Assembly: GCF_001682855.1 (NCBI RefSeq)
Contig: NZ_MAQW01000004.1
Location: 33,554 to 97,553, forward strand
Source: Bacillus sp. FJAT-27264
GTDB lineage: Bacteria > Bacillota > Bacilli > Paenibacillales > Paenibacillaceae
Direction of reading: 5' to 3'
Length of the DNA stretch: 64,000 nt
In this document: in pieces, positions 8,156 through 17,336 of the stretch
Layout of the letters: the number at the start of each line of letters is the position of its first letter
Position numbering within the stretch: the stretch's first letter is position 1
The notes under the pieces: generated by a model
Database searches by the model: none
Told to the model about the DNA's origin: nothing
The model's input: the letters and a program-made list of their open reading frames with translations, nothing else
Position numbers and translations under genes: made by a program

Positions 8156-9064
8156 TCAATTTACAACCAGGAATCGAACCTGATCTTGGTTTTCGAGATA
8201 ATAGATGATCAGTCCCAATCCGATTACCATGGCTACTCCGGCAAAGGTCATAAAATACCCGAAATTCCCTCGGTCCTGCATTGTGGACCGATAGTTTTCT
8301 TGTCGGACTGTTTTTAGCTCGTCATACTGCGCTTTTAGTAGTTCCTTCACATTATCGGCACTGGAAGAGTCGATACTGTATAATACCTCGGCCAAGTCTT
8401 TCGCTTCTTCAGTCCCTACGGATTCCGCAAAGTCATCGAATGGTTTTTTTAGATCCTTACCATCTACGTTGTAATTCGATACGAATTCAAGCATGGCCGA
8501 GTGAATTGCTTTTGTTCGCTTGATTAGGTACATAAACAGATAGTAAACACGCTGCTGCGTCTGATTTTCTCCCCCGGCATATTCGCTGAGGACCATCTGT
8601 TGTAGAAAAGCGATTTCCTTGTTTTTTTTCTTGTCTTGCATTTTCTTTAAATACCCTAGTATATAGAAGCTCGGGAACGGTGGTTTGGATACGAGCAGCG
8701 TCATAAAGTACACCGTAAAAGTTAGAATAATAGTCTCGTATGGAAATGTTTCTGCCTTCCCTTTGGTGAAATAATTTACGATTAAGTAAGCAAGAAAAAC
8801 AACGATAGTCGTATCCCGGGCGATCCGGATCTTTGACGGCTCCAAGTAAATCCCTGCATCTTTAAACATCTTGTCCACTGCCGATTCCTTCGAATAGAAA
8901 CCTTGCACAGCCTCTACACGGCCCGTATAGAAATGTTTGACTGAATTCCATACAGACTGATGATCAGGTCTAACGATTGATCTGATGGATCTCAAGAGCC
9001 ACATGACAATGACACAAGGGATTCCTATGATCATAATTCGTAAGAACAAATCTGGATTTTGCAA
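8156..9064 (-). CDS. tadC: TadC-like inner-membrane pilus assembly protein
   Basis: This 302-aa membrane protein has hydrophobic segments near the N-terminus (IMIIGIPCVIVMWLL), the middle (about 90-125) and the C-terminus (FGYFMTFAGVAMVIGLGLIIYY). That is the layout of the T2SSF/TadC platform proteins. TadB and TadC form the membrane platform on which the CpaF/TadA ATPase acts. It follows the TadB-like gene by 3 bp. The sequence is divergent, so the name rests on size, topology and order. Confidence 0.75.
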   Translation of the reverse strand: MQNPDLFLRIMIIGIPCVIVMWLLRSIRSIVRPDHQSVWNSVKHFYTGRVEAVQGFYSKESAVDKMFKDAGIYLEPSKIRIARDTTIVVFLAYLIVNYFTKGKAETFPYETIILTFTVYFMTLLVSKPPFPSFYILGYLKKMQDKKKNKEIAFLQQMVLSEYAGGENQTQQRVYYLFMYLIKRTKAIHSAMLEFVSNYNVDGKDLKKPFDDFAESVGTEEAKDLAEVLYSIDSSSADNVKELLKAQYDELKTVRQENYRSTMQDRGNFGYFMTFAGVAMVIGLGLIIYYLENQDQVRFLVVN

Positions 9065-9067
9065 TAT

Positions 9068-10099
9068 TCACACCTCATTTTTGGGTTTCTGCACAACATA
9101 CGCGATTAGTGCGCAAAGCGCACAGACAATGACGGTCATGGTCAGATAAGCAACTCCTGCTGGATTCACAAAATAATAGTGAAACGTTTTGTTCCAGCCG
9201 TTCATTTTGACGTTGAATATCATTGCCCCAGGAATTAAAAATACTGGAAGATAAGCCAACTGGATCATTTCACGGTTTTCCGTTTTTATCTTAGTGTTGA
9301 TCTTTTTTTGCTCACTCATATCGGTAACCATGAAGCTCAGAGATAGCTCAATATCATCGCCATGTTGTACATTTTTCATTAAGCAAACCCCTAGTTGGAT
9401 CGCTCGATCATACGGAATACGAAAATAAAATTCATCAATTACCTTATCAATGCTTGTGCCTCCTGTACCTTGAAGAGCCGGAAGCAAGATCATGAAGGCA
9501 CTTTTAATATCACCTGTTAAATCGTTTTTCGTCATATCGTAGATAGCGCGGTAAAGATTACCGCGATGCTTCCGATACCTCGTTAGCAGCATACTTATTG
9601 CTGGAACGAGATCGTAGCTATTTTGAACTCGAATCCGGTGTAACTTGATGTACCTGTAAATGAACGGGATGCATCCAAAGAATAAAGATATTCCGAGAAG
9701 TTGCGGTGCAATCAAGTTCCGGGGGTGAAATTGCCCCTCTGCAAACAGCCCAAGCCACATCCCCATCGCTATATATGCTGCTATGAAAAATCCTCCAGAG
9801 AATAGAAAGAAATTTCGTATTATACTTTGTTGCTCCTGTACTACCCGAGATTTTTTCTTATCCGTTGCCCTGTACATCATGACGATATATTTCAGAATAC
9901 TATTCTCATATTCCCCTTCGTCAAGAACTTCATCATCACGCTTAAGAGGCATAAATGGATTGAAGTCTAATCTAATTTTTGGAGAAATACGGCTGAGTAG
10001 TAGTAAGACCAATATCAGCCCTGCCCCAAAGATCAAAATACGAATTGTCGGATCAACTAGGACATGTAACTTGAAGAGAATATCATTCACTTTTTTCAT
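9068..10099 (-). CDS. tadB: TadB-like inner-membrane pilus assembly protein
   Basis: A 343-aa membrane protein with an N-terminal helix (IFGAGLILVLLLLS), a helix pair near 95-150, a cytoplasmic T2SSF-like region (LVPAISMLLTRYRKHRGN...) and two C-terminal helices (FLIPGAMIF; MTVIVCALCALIAYVV). Length and order between CpaF/TadA and TadC match Tad loci. It is translationally close to TadC. Confidence 0.77.
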   Translation of the reverse strand: MKKVNDILFKLHVLVDPTIRILIFGAGLILVLLLLSRISPKIRLDFNPFMPLKRDDEVLDEGEYENSILKYIVMMYRATDKKKSRVVQEQQSIIRNFFLFSGGFFIAAYIAMGMWLGLFAEGQFHPRNLIAPQLLGISLFFGCIPFIYRYIKLHRIRVQNSYDLVPAISMLLTRYRKHRGNLYRAIYDMTKNDLTGDIKSAFMILLPALQGTGGTSIDKVIDEFYFRIPYDRAIQLGVCLMKNVQHGDDIELSLSFMVTDMSEQKKINTKIKTENREMIQLAYLPVFLIPGAMIFNVKMNGWNKTFHYYFVNPAGVAYLTMTVIVCALCALIAYVVQKPKNEV

Positions 10100-10110
10100 T
10101 CTGCATCCCC

Positions 10111-10296
10111 TTATTGAAACGATGTTTCCATAGTTAAAGTACCCTGATACCCACGGTTACTACTTTCGAGGAACAGCTCTGCTTCGTTTGAGCGACATTC
10201 CCCAATAACAATTTCTTTATAATCAGAACGAAGCACCTGCGGAAGAGCCGTCCTCCAATTTTCATCGGCAATGATAAAGTTATCTTGCTTCTCCAT
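10111..10296 (-). pseudogene. Free-standing fragment of a CpaF/TadA ATPase
   Basis: This ORF of about 61 aa aligns with the Walker B/His-box part of the full ATPase next door: ALPQVLRSDYKEIVIGECRSNEAELFLESS here against PLALRSDYEYIVVAECRSIEAEVFLKSS there. No P-loop is present. The ATG at 10296 is preferred over an upstream GTG because GGGAGG lies 6 bases before it. It may be the remnant of a second ATPase copy, or a kept small protein, since its SD and stop are intact. Confidence 0.7.
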
Positions 10297-10310
10297 AATC
10301 ACCCTCCCTT

Positions 10311-11789
10311 TTATTGCAACGTTTGCTGCTTCTTAACTAGCTGATCCAAGACTTCCATTGCTCGTTTGGTTTCTTTTGGCGCATACTTACGCATGATTTC
10401 CAGAGTCCCTTTTGGGATTTGGTTTGAGTAACGATAGGTTTGGTGATTTTCGTCCCACAGCATAATATCTACGGTTGAAAATTCCCGCGTTTCTTCATTC
10501 CAGTCAAATGCTGTGATTTGATTCAGTCGCTTAGATCGGCTTGGCATTTCTTCTAGTACAAATGCAATATGAATATTTTTGGCTGCACGGCGGAATTGAG
10601 AGTCATAATTTTTGCTCGGATATTCTTCAATAATTAGATCTGCTATTAGTCCAGGAATATCTTTAACAATCATTGAGTGAAGGTTGGTCATCGCACCGGG
10701 ACGGCCGCGCTCACTACTTTTTAGAAATACTTCGGCTTCGATGGATCGACATTCCGCAACAACGATATATTCATAGTCAGATCGAAGAGCTAACGGAAAA
10801 GTTGTTTTGATATTATCTTCCGTAATGATATATTGCATGATCTTATGATTAGGAAGTTGCTTATTTAACCGAATTTCGTCAAAGTTCTTATGAAAGACCA
10901 AAATTCGGTCAGAAGGCTTTCGTTTAGCGATAAAAGCTTTCATCAGAGTGGATTTCCCTGATTTTACCGGACCAAGGAAAACAGATGTGGCCCTTCCTGC
11001 CGCAATCGCATCCAGAACCGGAACGATCTCTTGCGGATAAGTATTCTTGTCTGCAATTCCTTGAATCGTCGGACGATCCATCGTAAAGTGCCGGAAAACA
11101 ATTTGCGGCTCTACTGTCAGTGGAGGAATCGAAATGGTTACCCGCGTACCATCTTCCATGTCAATTTCAAGGGATGGATTATGCTTGTTTAATACGCCTG
11201 TAGAACTCCGCAAAGAGAGTTGGATACAAACCCGTTCAACGTCCATTAGGCTGTCATAGCAGATTTCTTGAAGATCATTATCCGGATCATTAGGAAATTC
11301 AAAGTATATTCGTGTCCCAATCACCGAAGCTGCTTCGGATTCATGGAATTTCGGATGTTTCCACCATGTGGATATACCACCGATCCCATAGGTCTCTTGG
11401 TACACTGCTTCAACGATGTCCCCATAGGCTTTCGGATATGGGAATGGATTACTTAACCAATTATGCCGAATCAGCAGATCTTCGATCTCCTTCTTAAACC
11501 ACTCAATCGCAGAGACATTACCCGTAACTGCACCATGCCGAAGCTCAATCCATCGGTTTTGTTCTTCAGTTTTAGGATTGTCATCATATTTCGTTCTGAA
11601 GTGGCTCGTTACAGCATTTTTAATTATTTGAAAATCAACATCATCGAATCGATTTCGGACGTTATTTGTTTGGTCAGTTTTACTATTGTCTTGTCCTTTG
11701 AAATGTAAAGGAATGTTCAAAGGATCTTTGGTCCAGCCATGGAATTCACGAACCGTTTCTTGGATCAAGCTCGACGTTTCAGCAGCCAA
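10311..11789 (-). CDS. tadA: CpaF/TadA-family pilus secretion ATPase
   Basis: A 492-aa hexameric motor ATPase of the VirB11/GspE class. The Walker A is GPVKSGKST (about residues 271-279), followed by the Asp box (FHKNFDEIRL) and Walker B/His-box (YIVVAECRSIEAEVFLKSS...GAMTNLHS). The N-terminal 230 residues form the CpaF-type all-helical and PAS-like portion. It powers Flp pilus assembly at the cytoplasmic face of TadB/TadC. It overlaps the upstream TadZ-like gene by 25 bp, indicating translational coupling. Confidence 0.93.
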   Translation of the reverse strand: MAAETSSLIQETVREFHGWTKDPLNIPLHFKGQDNSKTDQTNNVRNRFDDVDFQIIKNAVTSHFRTKYDDNPKTEEQNRWIELRHGAVTGNVSAIEWFKKEIEDLLIRHNWLSNPFPYPKAYGDIVEAVYQETYGIGGISTWWKHPKFHESEAASVIGTRIYFEFPNDPDNDLQEICYDSLMDVERVCIQLSLRSSTGVLNKHNPSLEIDMEDGTRVTISIPPLTVEPQIVFRHFTMDRPTIQGIADKNTYPQEIVPVLDAIAAGRATSVFLGPVKSGKSTLMKAFIAKRKPSDRILVFHKNFDEIRLNKQLPNHKIMQYIITEDNIKTTFPLALRSDYEYIVVAECRSIEAEVFLKSSERGRPGAMTNLHSMIVKDIPGLIADLIIEEYPSKNYDSQFRRAAKNIHIAFVLEEMPSRSKRLNQITAFDWNEETREFSTVDIMLWDENHQTYRYSNQIPKGTLEIMRKYAPKETKRAMEVLDQLVKKQQTLQ

Positions 11790-12934
11790 TTTCTCTCCCC
11801 CTGTTCTGGTTCATCAAGTAAATTAAAGCGTTGCAAAATCGCCATTGCTAACTTCTGATACGCCGTATGCATCACCTTTTTGTAAGTCTTAAGCTCGGAT
11901 AGGAGTGTTTGATTGACCTCAGCAATTACACCATCAATGCCGCAATCTGGTATCCTTGCAATTTCATAGATACCAAACTCAGACTCCAGTGTACGAATTT
12001 CGCGCTTCGGAATATCATTGGAATAAAAATTTACAATCATTTGGAATTCTTCTGGTGATATGTCCAGATGTCTTTCCAAAATATCTTCACCCATTTTTCT
12101 CCATAGCATTGACGATACCGGTTGCTGCGTTACATTCAGAAATTTCATATCGGCTTTGAGTAACGCCTGAATTGTTAGTGCTGTATCGGGATCATGTCCT
12201 GCATCAATCAGCACAATATCAAATTCGTCGTACAACATGTCAATGACAAATTCAATATCATTAATGTGATAATGGTTACGCTTGGTGTAATCCTGATTGC
12301 CTGCTAGAAAGTAAAATCCTCTAGAGTCTTTGTATAGAAGGTTTTTCAGTTCCGAAGATCTGATGACATTACGGTTATTACTGATTTGGGTATACAACTC
12401 ATTGAGCGTAATTTCGTTATGCTCAAAAAACTGTCCTGGGGGATTAGAACTGGTCAGGGAAAGAACGACAACAGAATATTCAGAAAGTTCTGTCAGCTTC
12501 GCAGCTGTACCAAAGACTGTATTTGAAAGTCCAGTCTGAGAGTGAGTGCTGAAAAAAGTAGCGATTTTCTTCGGTTTTCCATTCGTAAAGTTCCCAGTGA
12601 TTTCGCCTACAATACGCTCAGTCTTTTGAGCGGCGGTCAGTTTTGAGCTGATTGGTATAATTCCAAGTTCATGGCAGAGGTTTGTTTTGTTATCGATAAC
12701 CGCTTGCCTAACCTCATAGGAAATGACATAAAAAGCAGGAGTGATTCTAATTTTCTCATGTACTTTTCTGAGATCACTAAACGGTATTTCTTTATCGAAG
12801 ATCACTGCACCGTCATACGTCTCTTCGACATGATCTAGCATTTCTAACGTTGTAGACGTAATCTCCAAGTTCGAAATTTTTCCGGTAAGCTCAAAATTCA
12901 ATTCTTCTGAGTTACCAATAAATAAAATCTTCAT
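11765..12934 (-). CDS. TadZ/CpaE-like ATPase with receiver-like N-terminus
   Basis: A 389-aa protein. Residues 1-110 look like a degenerate response-regulator fold (MKILFIGN...AVIFDKE). A MinD/ParA-like domain follows from about 130 (KKIATFFSTHSQTGLSNTVFG) with a non-canonical P-loop that lacks the usual GGxGKT. A DAGHDPD stretch near 230 fits the Walker B position. TadZ proteins mark the pole or site where the Tad apparatus assembles. The atypical P-loop is common in TadZ. It overlaps the ATPase gene downstream. Confidence 0.8.
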   Translation of the reverse strand: MKILFIGNSEELNFELTGKISNLEITSTTLEMLDHVEETYDGAVIFDKEIPFSDLRKVHEKIRITPAFYVISYEVRQAVIDNKTNLCHELGIIPISSKLTAAQKTERIVGEITGNFTNGKPKKIATFFSTHSQTGLSNTVFGTAAKLTELSEYSVVVLSLTSSNPPGQFFEHNEITLNELYTQISNNRNVIRSSELKNLLYKDSRGFYFLAGNQDYTKRNHYHINDIEFVIDMLYDEFDIVLIDAGHDPDTALTIQALLKADMKFLNVTQQPVSSMLWRKMGEDILERHLDISPEEFQMIVNFYSNDIPKREIRTLESEFGIYEIARIPDCGIDGVIAEVNQTLLSELKTYKKVMHTAYQKLAMAILQRFNLLDEPEQGERNWLLKRRA

Positions 12935-12954
12935 AAGCTAACCTCTTTTCGATA

Positions 12955-13746
12955 TCATTTATAGCCAATAATGAATTTATATCCTGCTTCTGCTTTAGCT
13001 CGGAGTTCTCCAAACTGTTTTGGGGTGAGATTCACTTCAATCTTGGTCCCAACTGCGGTAGATGAAATACGTGGTGTTTGATTGGTACTTACATCCTGGA
13101 CTTCATTTGAGGTTGCATCTTTAAAGAATGCAACGATAACCCCCTCTAAAAAGGGATCGCTTTTTTTCAATTCTGCTACTGGAGTCGCCGCAGGAGTAGG
13201 TTCTTGGGTTGTAGTAGGGTTTCCATCAGTTTTTGATTGGTTCTGACTTTGTAGGAATGCTTGATATAAAGCGTTGTTTGCACTATTTATCTTGCTAGTG
13301 TCCAGCACATCCCAAAATGCTATGGTGTCAAAATTCCGAAGAGATTGCGGATAAGATAAGACCCAAGAAGACGGGATTTCAACAGTGAATTGTCCAGGCT
13401 TTTTGCTTGCTAATCCAACCTTTTGAGGTGTGAATTGCTCCCGGGCTTTCATGGTTGTCAGCAATTCTGTTCCGATCAACGTCTCCATGTCGGAAACAAA
13501 ATCCCCCACAACATCTTCAACCTTGATATTTTTAACTTCCAGATCCTCCTCGGTTAGAATCTTATGAGCTTCAAGATCCATCTTCGCGCGTACAACTTCA
13601 ATAGTGCTCACTTTTTCTTGCAAATGATCCATGTAGATCGTCATTACGGCAGCTTGCCCTCCAACAACCAGGACGATGCCCAAAATGACGAAGGCCACCT
13701 TAAATTTCCGTGGCATTGTAGCCAGCAAGTTTGAAAACCAAGACAT
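12955..13746 (-). CDS. CpaB/RcpC-like pilus assembly protein with SAF domain
   Basis: A 263-aa protein with one N-terminal membrane helix (FKVAFVILGIVLVVGGQAAVM). The SAF-like segment (VRAKMDLEAHKILTEEDLEVKNIKVEDV...) is typical of CpaB/RcpC. A Pro/Thr/Gln-rich linker (about 175-205) and a short C-terminal domain follow. In Tad systems CpaB contacts the cell envelope and helps the pilus traverse it. It lies between two CpaE-like ATPases. Confidence 0.83.
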   Translation of the reverse strand: MSWFSNLLATMPRKFKVAFVILGIVLVVGGQAAVMTIYMDHLQEKVSTIEVVRAKMDLEAHKILTEEDLEVKNIKVEDVVGDFVSDMETLIGTELLTTMKAREQFTPQKVGLASKKPGQFTVEIPSSWVLSYPQSLRNFDTIAFWDVLDTSKINSANNALYQAFLQSQNQSKTDGNPTTTQEPTPAATPVAELKKSDPFLEGVIVAFFKDATSNEVQDVSTNQTPRISSTAVGTKIEVNLTPKQFGELRAKAEAGYKFIIGYK

Positions 13747-13762
13747 AATCGAATTACTCCCT

Positions 13763-15256
13763 TCATTCTGTTACTTTCTTATTTTTCTTTTTAAATCTTT
13801 GAAAAAAACCTCCTCCTCGTGGTTTATGTTCAATAATAAATTGCTGTGGGATGATGGTTTTAAGAATAGGCATTAAATGGTTGTAGGACTCATAAAGCAA
13901 GTCCTCGTCCAGATCCAATGGCGTTTGTCCTGACCAGATGGACTGGATATTCAGTTGATGATCCAGACATGGATAACTGCACAACAACGGAAATGAAAAT
14001 TCCTCAGCATGAGCTAACCATTCTCTTGTCTTAGCTATCGGTGGATCAGGAACATAGTTAGCTATAAGTTTAGCTTCATACTTTTGGGACCTAAGCATTT
14101 GAACGATTTCTCGTCCTTTGGCTGAAGCCATTTTCGCCGGGTCTGGACCACATAACAATAAAATATGATGGGCCTGTGCAAGTACATCTTCAAGCGCGGG
14201 GTCCATCCAAGCTGTTCCAATATCCAGAATTGTTATAGTTTGTTTCGAGCGATATACAGCCTTTCTCATATCATCGTTTCCCCAAGTCAATAAAGGGCCT
14301 TTTTCTGGATCAGCAGGCATCCAAGTAATGTTTCGCTCAACCCACTCTTCACGCGCTGCCGATGTTCCTTTAGGGAGATCAAGCATTTGAGAGTAATAAA
14401 AACTGTAATCCGACGAAACCTTTTTCTGCCCACCCAATCTGTAAAATAAATAGGGATCATTTCTCGGGAATTCCATGAACAGCGTTTCAATATTCATGCT
14501 GTCCAGAAGACGAGCAAGAATCATCCCTAGAAATGTAACCCCGACTCCCTGATACAGTCCACCCACAATGATAAACTTTTGAGGAATGGCAATATACCGT
14601 TCAGGCCCTTCGACTTCCACTTCAACCTGAATCTGATCCGGTTCTTGTTTTTGAGTCTCTAGCAAACGTTCAATTTCATGATTCTTTCGTAGAATCTCCT
14701 GAGCGATCTGTTCTCGTTCTTTACCCGCCTCCAATAGTTCCCTTCGTAATCGATTCAACTCTGCTTCAAGAATCTTCTTTTCAGCACTATCTTCAGAACT
14801 AATAGTAGGAGTTGAATATGAAGTCCTTTTCGGTTCTAGAGGAGTTACTTCAGATCTAGAAACAACCTTTTCCGGATTCGGATCTTCGACTGACAACGGT
14901 AGAGGTATTTCTATGCTCGGCGTTATAACAATGTCTGAACTGTCAGCCGGAATGCTCGTAAACTGTTGAGAATCTTCTACTCCGGATTTTTCTGCAATCC
15001 GTTTTTCCAGCTCTTCCAAATCGCCTTCGAATATAAAAACATCAATGTCGTACTCTTTAAATAAGTTAATACCCTTCTCTTTCCAGTTGATCATGTTGTC
15101 GATAATTGCGATATCTGCTTCATCTGAAATTAAAAACTCTTTCAGTTCCTGAATATGTGATATGTTCCGAGAAACCTCATAACGGGGTTCCGGAAAGATT
15201 TTTCTTACTTTGTTAAAAAGCTGTTGGCTCTTTACTACTAAAGCTATTCGAATCAT
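13763..15256 (-). CDS. Second TadZ/CpaE-like protein with coiled coil
   Basis: About 497 aa from the ATG at 15256, preferred because GGAGG sits 5 bases upstream and ATGA overlaps the previous stop. The N-terminal region is receiver-like (IRIALVVKSQQLFNKV). A charged coiled coil follows at about 155-205 (LEAELNRLRRELLEAGKE). The MinD-like ATPase domain starts near 220 with a deviant P-loop, GGLYQGVGVTF, lacking the Lys of Walker A. A basic C-terminus (FQRFKKKNKK) ends it. Having two CpaE-like proteins in one locus is unusual. This one may be a scaffold rather than an active ATPase. Confidence 0.75.
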   Translation of the reverse strand: MIRIALVVKSQQLFNKVRKIFPEPRYEVSRNISHIQELKEFLISDEADIAIIDNMINWKEKGINLFKEYDIDVFIFEGDLEELEKRIAEKSGVEDSQQFTSIPADSSDIVITPSIEIPLPLSVEDPNPEKVVSRSEVTPLEPKRTSYSTPTISSEDSAEKKILEAELNRLRRELLEAGKEREQIAQEILRKNHEIERLLETQKQEPDQIQVEVEVEGPERYIAIPQKFIIVGGLYQGVGVTFLGMILARLLDSMNIETLFMEFPRNDPYLFYRLGGQKKVSSDYSFYYSQMLDLPKGTSAAREEWVERNITWMPADPEKGPLLTWGNDDMRKAVYRSKQTITILDIGTAWMDPALEDVLAQAHHILLLCGPDPAKMASAKGREIVQMLRSQKYEAKLIANYVPDPPIAKTREWLAHAEEFSFPLLCSYPCLDHQLNIQSIWSGQTPLDLDEDLLYESYNHLMPILKTIIPQQFIIEHKPRGGGFFQRFKKKNKKVTE

Positions 15257-15765
15257 CTTTTCCTCCGTATCCGCGTGACCGACCAATACTGATAGTCTCT
15301 CATAAAGGCAAAAGAGTACCTCCGCAGCTTAATCGCCGGCAATTTATGTTTGCGAATATTATCCCCAGGGTTATCCAATAGATTATATGTAGACTGATCT
15401 AACTGCTGCTTAGATATCCCTTCGCGATCACATATTTCCTTGAAAGATATGACAGAGTTCATTTTGGTGAATCCCATCTTGTACGCCATGAATAATTGGA
15501 ACAATGGATGATCAATTAATTCTCGAACTGGAATGTCTTTGAAATAATTTTGATAAAGCCTTTCTGTGATTTTCCGAGAATTTTCTTCATCATAAAAACA
15601 TTTTTCCTCAAAACAAGAAATGAGATATTCAATATCCCCTTTAAATTTAGTGTTTAAATAAGTGTATTTGTATTCGATCTGATTTTCTAAATGACTCTCT
15701 AAATGAGAGTGGGACTTTTTCAACTCTGATTCAAAAAAACTTTCTGATAATCGGTCCAAGAACAT
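15253..15765 (-). CDS. Hypothetical protein heading the Tad operon
   Basis: A 170-aa charged, mostly helical soluble protein of no recognised family. The C-terminal third (SFKEICDREGISKQQLDQSTYNLL) could form a helix-turn-helix, so an operon regulator or cytoplasmic assembly factor are both possible. It is the first gene of the pilus operon, overlapping the next by ATGA. About 400 bp of non-coding DNA lies upstream. Confidence 0.72.
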   Translation of the reverse strand: MFLDRLSESFFESELKKSHSHLESHLENQIEYKYTYLNTKFKGDIEYLISCFEEKCFYDEENSRKITERLYQNYFKDIPVRELIDHPLFQLFMAYKMGFTKMNSVISFKEICDREGISKQQLDQSTYNLLDNPGDNIRKHKLPAIKLRRYSFAFMRDYQYWSVTRIRRKR

Positions 15766-16010
15766 TAAACAACCCCCAACATATGAAGCTAAAAAATAAC
15801 CCTCCTATCTTATGGATTATAGCAGGATTACAGATATTTAGTCAATTTATTCCTCGGAAAATTGTTACTTTAAATTGAATATATGCGTAAATAGGAACAA
15901 TCTATTTCTTTCAAAAAATTGTGTCATTTGTAGTAGGTATGTAGTCACAAACGAAATCATCAGTTATACTCTCTTTAAGGCAAGTTCATTTTAAGCATTC
16001 AAATTCAGAC

Positions 16011-16042
16011 AAAAAAAAGCAGACCCAAGGTTACCTGAGTCC
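16011..16042 (-). terminator. Rho-independent terminator after the winged-helix-like gene
   Basis: On the minus strand GACTCAGG pairs with CCTTGGGTC (one bulge and a G-U pair), then eight Ts (16011-16018). It ends transcripts from the gene at 16167-16973 before the Tad promoter region. The remaining 15766-16010 is AT-rich, gene-free and presumably carries the Tad operon promoter. Confidence 0.7.
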
Positions 16043-16069
16043 ACTTTTCCTTAAATGCAAAGGAATTAT

Positions 16070-16167
16070 ATCTTACAAATTTTTCTCTTACTTTTCACAG
16101 GGTAAACGCAATTTGTAAGATATTTAAACCACTTATAGTAAGATATTATATCTTACATGTATCTTAC
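16070..16167. repeat. GTAAGAT box cluster (5 boxes)
   Basis: Exact boxes at 16070-16076, 16115-16121, 16138-16144, 16150-16156 and 16161-16167 in alternating orientation. The third and fourth form GTAAGATAT-t-ATATCTTAC, a 19-bp palindrome. The cluster lies at the 3' end of the winged-helix-like gene. A sixth box (16989-16995) is in that gene's upstream region. The phasing (12 and 11 bp) matches other loci, which supports a cooperative DNA-binding protein. Confidence 0.75.
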
Positions 16168-16973
16168 TATAATTCTTCTTTATTTCCGGATTCTTGGTCT
16201 TCATTGATGGAATAGTACCCTCTATCAACCCGGACGATGCGATTGTCTCGAAGCAGCCGATTTAATGCTCGACGGATTAAGTTCTTGGCTTTGTTTTCTT
16301 CGGTCTTGCCTTGATTTAGTTCTTTGCTGAGTTCCTTGACGGATATGTTTCGATCCAGCCTTTTCATAGCCTGGTACACTTGTTCTGTTGAAAATTCTCC
16401 AAAATCATTTGCGTAATAGTCTTTGGCAATAGATAGCTGATCTTTTATATCACGATCCGGATAAATCGGATTATAAAAACCAGCTTTAGGTTTACTAACT
16501 AAACCTCGATTCATTAACTTTTTCAAAGTATAAAGAACTCGAACTGACTTGTCGCTGTACTCCATAGTTCGATTGACTGTGAGATTATTAATGATATCGC
16601 GCAAAGGTATCATATCAGAATCTTTCATCTTATATGTGTCCAGCAAAACCTTCAGCACATTCTCCTGACTAAACACCCATTCATTAGGCTCAATCTCCGA
16701 CCAGCCAATTCCAAATTTCTCCCTCGCGGATTCCAGTTCATTCTTCAAGTTTTCAATATCTCTTCGTAAGTAAATGTGATTTCCAACAACTGATTCTAAT
16801 GATTTTTTTGCAATTTGTTTGTACGCTCGTCCAATAGACAAGTTTAAAATTTGCATAATCTGAGGTATATCCACTACAACATCGGACAATAATATTCGAG
16901 CTTCCTCTGTGTTGCACATGGATATAATTTTGTTCAACTCACTTTTCAACCGATTCAATTCGGCTTCTTTCAA
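16167..16973 (-). CDS. Probable DNA-binding protein with winged-helix-like segments
   Basis: A 268-aa charged protein. The first 95 residues look helical with a possible coiled coil (DIENLKNELESAREKF). The middle (VRVLYTLKKLMNRGLVSKPKAGFYNP) and C-terminus (AKNLIRRALNRLLRDNRIVRVDRGYYSI) each read as a winged-helix tail: helix, then a basic strand-turn-strand. It stands alone, flanked on both sides by GTAAGAT boxes (16070-16167 and 16989-16995), so it is the best local candidate to bind them, as a replication initiator or a plasmid-wide regulator. Both roles are inference; I recognise no named family. Confidence 0.75.
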   Translation of the reverse strand: MKEAELNRLKSELNKIISMCNTEEARILLSDVVVDIPQIMQILNLSIGRAYKQIAKKSLESVVGNHIYLRRDIENLKNELESAREKFGIGWSEIEPNEWVFSQENVLKVLLDTYKMKDSDMIPLRDIINNLTVNRTMEYSDKSVRVLYTLKKLMNRGLVSKPKAGFYNPIYPDRDIKDQLSIAKDYYANDFGEFSTEQVYQAMKRLDRNISVKELSKELNQGKTEENKAKNLIRRALNRLLRDNRIVRVDRGYYSINEDQESGNKEEL

Positions 16974-16999
16974 ACAAAATACCTCCCGATCTTACAGGG

Positions 17000-17295
17000 A
17001 AAAATCCGCACAATGGACATTGCACATCATAACCCGTTAATAGTATGGCTAGTGCGTTTAGCAGAGTATACTTAACAGTATGGGATATAATATCAAAGAT
17101 TACTCCACCGAAGAATTAAAATCCATCATTAAAAATCGGAAAAAGGTCTGCTTCACATTTTAATATAACATAAATCCGTATAGCGTTCGTTTAAAAAAAC
17201 TCATATTTGAATATACATTAACATAATTTCACAAAATAAAGATAAGAATCTCACTAAAAGTAGATAATAACAAATATAAATTTGAAAAAAAGAAT
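17000..17295. other. Gene-free AT-rich spacer between the winged-helix-like gene and the primase-like gene
   Basis: About 300 bp with no convincing gene. A 27-codon plus-strand ORF (17079-17162) has no ribosome binding site. The region presumably holds the promoter for the gene at 16973; one GTAAGAT box lies at its left border. Confidence 0.5.
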
Positions 17296-17329
17296 AAAAA
17301 AAGGAACAGGAGTTTTTTTTCCCTGTTCC
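17296..17329 (-). terminator. Rho-independent terminator of the primase-like gene
   Basis: GGAACAGG (17303-17310) pairs with CCTGTTCC (17322-17329). On the minus strand the stem is followed by seven Ts (17296-17302). It lies 8 bp past the stop of the DUF3991/Toprim gene. Confidence 0.85.
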
Positions 17330-17336
17330 GTAATGA

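Noticed and set aside
17079..17162. Plus-strand ORF of 27 codons
   Set aside because: No ribosome binding site or terminator; too short to support alone.
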